Assembly (NCBI GenBank): GCA_024680555.1
Contig: JAILCC010000019.1
Location: 62,001-126,000 of the forward strand
Length of the DNA: 64,000 nucleotides
Origin: a bacterium
GTDB lineage: Bacteria; Cyanobacteriota; Vampirovibrionia; Gastranaerophilales; JAILCC01
Direction of reading: 5' to 3'
Shown here: one piece after another, positions 59,922 through 64,000 of the stretch
Numbering within the stretch: position 1 is the first letter of the stretch
How the letters are laid out: every line of letters starts with the position of its first letter
Translations under genes and position numbers: made by a program
The notes under the pieces: model-generated
Seen by the model: the letters and a program-made list of their open reading frames with translations, nothing else
Database searches by the model: none
Told to the model about the DNA's origin: nothing

Positions 59922-60512
59922 ATGAAAAAAATAGGATTTCTTTTGGGAATACTTGCCGTAACTTCGCTGACCTGTGCATGGGCAGCCGAGCAGACGCCGG
60001 TTCAGCAGCCTCAACAACTGCAAGTGCAATATGATGCCAGATTTAAACCAAGCGGCTCAACTGTTCTAAAGGGTGCTATAAGCCAAGTACAGGAGCTTCC
60101 GGTCGGAATGTACGGCATGTGGCAAGTCCGTGGCAACTTACAAGAAACAACTAATTTTGAAAAGTACACAAGAAGAAGTTCAGATATATGGATTCTCAGA
60201 AAAGACGGTGAATTTGTAACCCTCATAAACCCTCAAAACGGAGCAAATGCAACCATCACCATTACTGAAGTTGTCGATAATACGGCTACATTCACACGAG
60301 GAGTCAGCTCCTGCAACATGAGAGAAGCCGAGACTGTTACCATCACGCTTATGCCTGACGGAAACAGTTTTTCAGGTACGGATATAATAATGTCCCAAGA
60401 AGTAGTTAACGGAATAACAATGTCTGATGTTGCAAAATATAGAGTTTCCGGAGTAAAAATTTCAGGACAAACAATATACAGACCAAAAAATGCAGTCACC
60501 ACCGGACGATAA
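59922..60512 (+). CDS. Secreted protein of unknown function (196 residues)
   Basis: Signal peptide MKKIGFLLGILAVTSLTCAWA with likely cleavage before AEQTP. A glutamine/proline-rich linker (TPVQQPQQLQVQY) is followed by a beta-rich domain (PVGMYGMWQVRGNLQE, SDIWILRKDGEFVTLINP, TITITEVVDNTATFTR). One cysteine remains in the mature form, beyond the signal. AAGGA precedes the ATG and a TATAAT is upstream. Probably periplasmic or surface; no family recognised. Confidence 0.78.
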   Translation: MKKIGFLLGILAVTSLTCAWAAEQTPVQQPQQLQVQYDARFKPSGSTVLKGAISQVQELPVGMYGMWQVRGNLQETTNFEKYTRRSSDIWILRKDGEFVTLINPQNGANATITITEVVDNTATFTRGVSSCNMREAETVTITLMPDGNSFSGTDIIMSQEVVNGITMSDVAKYRVSGVKISGQTIYRPKNAVTTGR

Positions 60513-60526
60513 TTTTTATATATTTA

Positions 60527-60555
60527 GGCAACTTTTCCGCAAAAATATCTTTTAT
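60527..60555 (+). promoter_or_regulatory. GGCAA-18 bp-TTTTAT promoter element
   Basis: GGCAA (60527-60531), 18 bp, TTTTAT (60550-60555), followed by ATAAATATC; the arrangement matches that upstream of the gene at 44422. Confidence 0.45.
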
Positions 60556-60592
60556 ATAAATATCACTCTTATGGGAATAAAAAGGATATTTT

Positions 60593-60991
60593 ATGACAGA
60601 AATACGTTCGGTCAACAATACAGAATCCAAACCGGCAGTAGATACTTCACAAAAAGCCGTGCAGCAGACTGAAGCGAAAAAGCAACCGGAACAGGAGCAA
60701 GAGTCCATATTTGTACCTACGGAAAAGCTTGTCGAAGACGTAGCAAAATGTATTGCCAGAAATCCCGACGGCAGTCTGGATATGAAAACCGCACGTGAAT
60801 TTACCGTAATGGATTTACTCGATGGTGTAATTGTGGCTCTTAACGGTAATGAAATAGTCGACACGCCAAAAGACAGAGAACTTATAGAAAAGCAGTATAA
60901 GGCATTTGAAGCATTGTTGCAAAGACGGCAGGAAGAAGAATCAAAAAAATATTTTGAAACAGAACGAGCTGATTCAAAAGCCAAAAAGTAA
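60593..60991 (+). CDS. Small acidic/Gln-rich protein of unknown function (132 residues)
   Basis: No signal peptide. The first 45 residues are disordered and Gln/Glu/Lys-rich (KKQPEQEQESIF); the central part (VEDVAKCIARNPDGSLDMKT, VMDLLDGVIVALNGNEIVD) is a compact helical region; the tail is charged (LLQRRQEEESKKYFETE). AAAAGGA precedes the ATG. Composition and promoter place it with the other low-complexity proteins of this window. No family recognised. Confidence 0.72.
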   Translation: MTEIRSVNNTESKPAVDTSQKAVQQTEAKKQPEQEQESIFVPTEKLVEDVAKCIARNPDGSLDMKTAREFTVMDLLDGVIVALNGNEIVDTPKDRELIEKQYKAFEALLQRRQEEESKKYFETERADSKAKK

Positions 60992-61018
60992 ATTGTTCTT
61001 TTTAATCGTAACATGTGA

Positions 61019-61024
61019 TATAAT
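61019..61024 (+). promoter_or_regulatory. TATAAT six bases before the mannosidase start codon
   Basis: A perfect -10 box ends six bases before the ATG at 61031 with no Shine-Dalgarno, the same geometry as at 44666 and 7705. Confidence 0.5.
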
Positions 61025-61030
61025 CACGCT

Positions 61031-63487
61031 ATGGTTAAAGAAGTTTTAGGATATCTGCAAACACATTGGGACAGAGAATGGTACAAAACCTTTGAAGAGT
61101 TTCGTATCAGATTTTGTGATGTATTGGAAGATATTTTTAAAAAACTTGATAATAACGAAATACGCTCATTTTATCTTGACGGTCAGGTTATTGCCCTATT
61201 AGATTATCTCAAAATTCACCCCGAAAAGCAGAATTATGTACAAAATTTGATAAAAAGCAAAAAACTGTTTATCGGACCATTTTACGATTTGGCAGACGAA
61301 TTTCTCGTAAACGGAGAAAGTCTTGCTAGAAATTTGTTATTGGGGATAAAAAAGGCGCAAGAATTTGGCGCAGATAAAAAAGACTTTATCGGATATTTAC
61401 CTGATGCATTCGGGCATTGCGCATTTATGCCTATGCTATTCAAAAAATCAGGTATAGGAAATGCTATAGTATGGCGAGGAGTAAAATCCTCTTCACAAGA
61501 CTTTTTATGGGCTTCGCCCGACGGAAGCACAATAAATACGACTTATCTTAAGGCAGGTTATTTTCAAGACTTTTTACATAAAAAAAGCTACAAAAATAAT
61601 CTAAAAAAATTGCTGGATGATTTAAAAAACTATACTGAAGAAAATTCACCCATATTATTACCCATAGGCGGCGACCACCTAGCTTGCGCAGACAATATAA
61701 AAGCAAAAATTAAAAACTTTAACCGTGACAACAAAAACTTTCATATAAAGTTATCGAGCTTGCAGGAGTATTTTAAAAAAGAAAAATCAAATATCCCTGC
61801 GGAAATAATAGAGGGCGAGCTCAGAAACAATTTCAACAGCTATATTCTTATGGGAACCGCATCTTCAAGAATAGACCTGAAAGCTCTTAATATGCTGTCC
61901 CAATGGGATTTGGGCAAGGTTACAGAACCAATTTGCGCTATTTTTAAGAATAAAAAAGCAAATATAGATTATGCATGGGAAACACTCATTAAAAACCACG
62001 CTCACGACAGCATTTGCGGCTGCAGCCTTGACGAAGTTCACAGAGAAAACCTACTGAGATATAACAAAGTTCTGCAAATGACAAATGCGTTAAAAAATGA
62101 AATAATAACAAAATTATCTTGCAGAATACAAAAAGGAAGTGTCGGTATCATAAATGCCTCAAACTTTGATTTTTCAGGCATTTTCAGCTTTTATTCCGAC
62201 AAAAAACTTCCTCTCGTTTGCGTAGGCAAAAAGAAAGCTTTTCCGACGGAAATATCCCAAAGTCTTTACCAAGCCCCTATTCAGGAAGATTACCGAACTT
62301 TTTATGAATATCTTGCATACGCAAAAAACGCCAAGGGATGCTCTTTTAGTATTTCCGATTTAAAAATGCCGGTTTCATCCGCTTTATCAAGCAAGGAAAA
62401 CTACATTTCAAACGAATTTTTATCCGTACTCGTAAATGCAGACGGCACGTTAAACATAAAAAACAAAATATCCGGCAAAGAATTAAAAAATATTTTTAAA
62501 ATAACGGATGAAGCTGACACCGGCGACAGTTACAATTTTTCTTGTATTCTTGATGACAAACCTGTTAAAGCAAAGCTTTTAGGTACAAAAATTATTGAGA
62601 ATAATTATCTGCGCAACATTTTACGTCTTTCATACGAAATGAAAATACCTTCTCACGCAATAAGCAGCGCTAAACGAAGTCAAAAGCAGCTAAAACACTC
62701 TTTTGATGTTGATTTAATTCTAAACGCATATTCAAAACGCCTTGATATAAGAATCAATTATGAAAATCTTTCAAAAGACCATATTTTAAGATTAAACTTT
62801 GCTTTACCAAAAACAATTACAACCGTAAAACGCGAAGATACATTCGGGGTAACGGAAAGAATTTTTGAACCCGATTATGACTATAAAAAACAGTTGCCTA
62901 TGGAAAAATACAAAGAAGCAAACATAAATACCGGAGTTTTTCAACGATTTGTTATGGCACAGGGTTTATGTGTAATCACAAAAGGACTGCAAGAATACGA
63001 GGTTAAAAACAACAGTCTGAATATAACCTTGCTGCGCTCATTCGGAGTAATTTCCAAAAAGACGCTTCTGACGAGAACCGCTGCCGCAGGTCCGCCGCTT
63101 CCGACACCTGATGGACAAATGATTGGAAAGCAAACTGCGGAATTATCACTGTTGTTAACAACTGATGAAACTGAGGCATTTGAACAGGCTGACTTTTTCT
63201 ACAATCCGCTTGTCGTTATAGACGGACAATCGGACAAAATGAGAATAAAACCGTATCAATATCTAAACATTCCAAACGGCTTGTATCTGTATAGTTTAAA
63301 ACAAGCTGAAGACGGCAACGGCATTGTTGTCAAGATATTTAATAATTCTAAAAAAACTCAAGCCCTTACGCTCAATAAAGATATTTTTGAAACAAATCTT
63401 TTAGAAGAAAATTATTCAGACGAAAACCTTAAAGGAAAAGAAATAGAATTTTCCCCGAACGAATTAAAAATCCTCAAAATAATTTAG
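61031..63487 (+). CDS. Alpha-mannosidase, glycoside hydrolase family 38
   Basis: 818 residues, no signal peptide, so probably cytosolic. The N-terminal catalytic domain has the zinc motif THWDREWYKTFEEF (His and Asp), the nucleophile in GYLPDAFGHCAFMPML (Y-x-PDxFGH) and HAHDSICGCSLDEVHRENLL (third metal-binding His). The central and C-terminal beta-sandwich domains typical of GH38 follow (for example EDTFGVTERIFEPDYDY). It removes alpha-linked mannose from oligosaccharides or mannosylglycerate; the substrate cannot be chosen from the sequence. Apparent leaderless start. It overlaps the convergent right-edge gene by four bases. Confidence 0.93.
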   Translation: MVKEVLGYLQTHWDREWYKTFEEFRIRFCDVLEDIFKKLDNNEIRSFYLDGQVIALLDYLKIHPEKQNYVQNLIKSKKLFIGPFYDLADEFLVNGESLARNLLLGIKKAQEFGADKKDFIGYLPDAFGHCAFMPMLFKKSGIGNAIVWRGVKSSSQDFLWASPDGSTINTTYLKAGYFQDFLHKKSYKNNLKKLLDDLKNYTEENSPILLPIGGDHLACADNIKAKIKNFNRDNKNFHIKLSSLQEYFKKEKSNIPAEIIEGELRNNFNSYILMGTASSRIDLKALNMLSQWDLGKVTEPICAIFKNKKANIDYAWETLIKNHAHDSICGCSLDEVHRENLLRYNKVLQMTNALKNEIITKLSCRIQKGSVGIINASNFDFSGIFSFYSDKKLPLVCVGKKKAFPTEISQSLYQAPIQEDYRTFYEYLAYAKNAKGCSFSISDLKMPVSSALSSKENYISNEFLSVLVNADGTLNIKNKISGKELKNIFKITDEADTGDSYNFSCILDDKPVKAKLLGTKIIENNYLRNILRLSYEMKIPSHAISSAKRSQKQLKHSFDVDLILNAYSKRLDIRINYENLSKDHILRLNFALPKTITTVKREDTFGVTERIFEPDYDYKKQLPMEKYKEANINTGVFQRFVMAQGLCVITKGLQEYEVKNNSLNITLLRSFGVISKKTLLTRTAAAGPPLPTPDGQMIGKQTAELSLLLTTDETEAFEQADFFYNPLVVIDGQSDKMRIKPYQYLNIPNGLYLYSLKQAEDGNGIVVKIFNNSKKTQALTLNKDIFETNLLEENYSDENLKGKEIEFSPNELKILKII

Positions 63488-64000
63488 CTGTTTGCAGCTT
63501 GTTTCTTTGCCGCTTCAAACAGGTCTCGAATTTTTTCAACAAGAACAAATTTTCGTAACAATGTCGTCGTTGCACCGCCGCAAGAACTTCCGCAGTTCCA
63601 TATATTTGATGTTCCGCCCAATTCGTTTGTAAATGTATGGTCGCCGCCAACTTTATTTGAACCGTCTGATGCTACAGCACCAAGAGCATTATAAATACTT
63701 TGCATCACGGAATGATTTAAAGAAGTACCACCTTGCAAAAGCGTATTTGCCCAAGCGCTGCTATCCCCTAAAGCAGCAAATATCGCTGCCATCTGCGCAT
63801 CCGTAATACGCATTACGCCTTTTTTCTCGTGACCGTCAGCGAATTCATAGGTATCTTCAACCGTATAGACATATTTACCACCGACATTCTCAATAGTAAC
63901 CATATTTCTTGAGTTCACCTTTGACTTGTAGCTTGAATAGCTTTCCGATGAGCCTGAATATACGGTCTTACCCTTATATGTCGCTGTTGCGGTTACTGTT
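63484..64000 (-). CDS. C-terminal part of an unknown protein, 5' end beyond the right edge
   Basis: The frame is open through the right edge (27 codons are readable before the GTG at 63918, with no start signal), so the beginning is missing. The visible 171 residues start with Thr/Ala/Ser-rich strands (TVTATATYKGKTVYSG) and continue with GGKYVYTVEDTYEFADG, an Ala-rich helix, SNIWNCGSSCGGATTTLLRK with three cysteines, and a helical basic end (KIRDLFEAAKKQAANS). No family recognised. The Ser/Thr-rich beginning suggests a repeat-bearing surface protein like others here. Confidence 0.75.
   Translation of the reverse strand, partial: TVTATATYKGKTVYSGSSESYSSYKSKVNSRNMVTIENVGGKYVYTVEDTYEFADGHEKKGVMRITDAQMAAIFAALGDSSAWANTLLQGGTSLNHSVMQSIYNALGAVASDGSNKVGGDHTFTNELGGTSNIWNCGSSCGGATTTLLRKFVLVEKIRDLFEAAKKQAANS

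Noticed and set aside
1-64000. tRNA, rRNA, CRISPR or insertion sequence
   Set aside because: No cloverleaf with a T-loop consensus, no rRNA-like segment, no regularly spaced repeats and no transposase-like frame were seen on reading the intergenic regions.

Overview
The window is AT-rich, gene-dense bacterial chromosome. It looks like a gut-type Melainabacterium (Gastranaerophilales-like, a non-photosynthetic sister of Cyanobacteria). I base this on overall character: AT-rich codons, a type IV prepilin-like protein with the N-terminal signature GFTLAETLITLLVIGVVAA, many small lineage-specific proteins without relatives I recognise, and an ordinary anaerobe-like housekeeping set. The assignment is inference from style, not from a marker gene. 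I found no rRNA, tRNA, CRISPR array, transposase or integrase.

Layout. 1-2245 is the N-terminal part of a very long Q/A/K-rich protein running off the left edge. 2496-6834 is a minus-strand block: folD, a CooC-like nickel-insertase ATPase, a nucleoside transporter (nupC type) and pgi. 6954-8370 holds two unknown proteins. 8448-10453 is pyrG with overlapping cdd. 10455-14023 mixes serA and coaX with three small unknown proteins. 14093-18157 runs from a metallo-beta-lactamase fold hydrolase to dxr, a DUF881 protein, the small basic protein Sbp and ftsZ. 18220-22423 is a minus-strand block: O-methyltransferase, secreted beta-propeller, dnaJ, grpE. 22528-30239 holds small unknown genes, tpiA, fabI, a DUF1836 regulator, rnhC, a FliA/WhiG-type sigma factor and hisF. 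30414-37768 is dominated by a 2331-residue repeat protein ending in a calpain-like cysteine protease domain, followed by a small partner gene. 38004-41827 is lysC, mgtE and gap. 41917-44422 holds two more unknown proteins. 44678-57000 contains a GH10-like secreted glycosidase, gatC, leuB, ychF, a TPR protein, a phosphodiester glycosidase with a 48-residue coupled leader gene, nth, an EF-hand coiled-coil protein and a SpoIID-like protein. 57153-64000 holds the prepilin-like protein, gatB, secreted and small unknown proteins, a GH38 alpha-mannosidase and a protein entering from the right edge.

Two regulatory layers stand out. First, the giant protease-repeat gene and the EF-hand gene are each preceded by an exact sigma-28 promoter (TAAAGTTT, 11 bp, GCCGATAA), and a sigma-28-family factor is encoded in the same window although no flagellar gene is visible. 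Second, at least six genes for uncharacterised, leaderless-of-signal-peptide proteins share another promoter-like arrangement (RGCAA, 17-18 bp, TTTWAT) that I do not see upstream of the housekeeping genes. Together these suggest that the lineage-specific proteins form one or two dedicated regulons, perhaps of exported or surface proteins. That functional reading is inference.

There is no gene-free stretch longer than 300 bases. The longest gaps (2246-2495, 42286-42580, 44423-44677) hold promoters, hairpins and a possible dispersed repeat.
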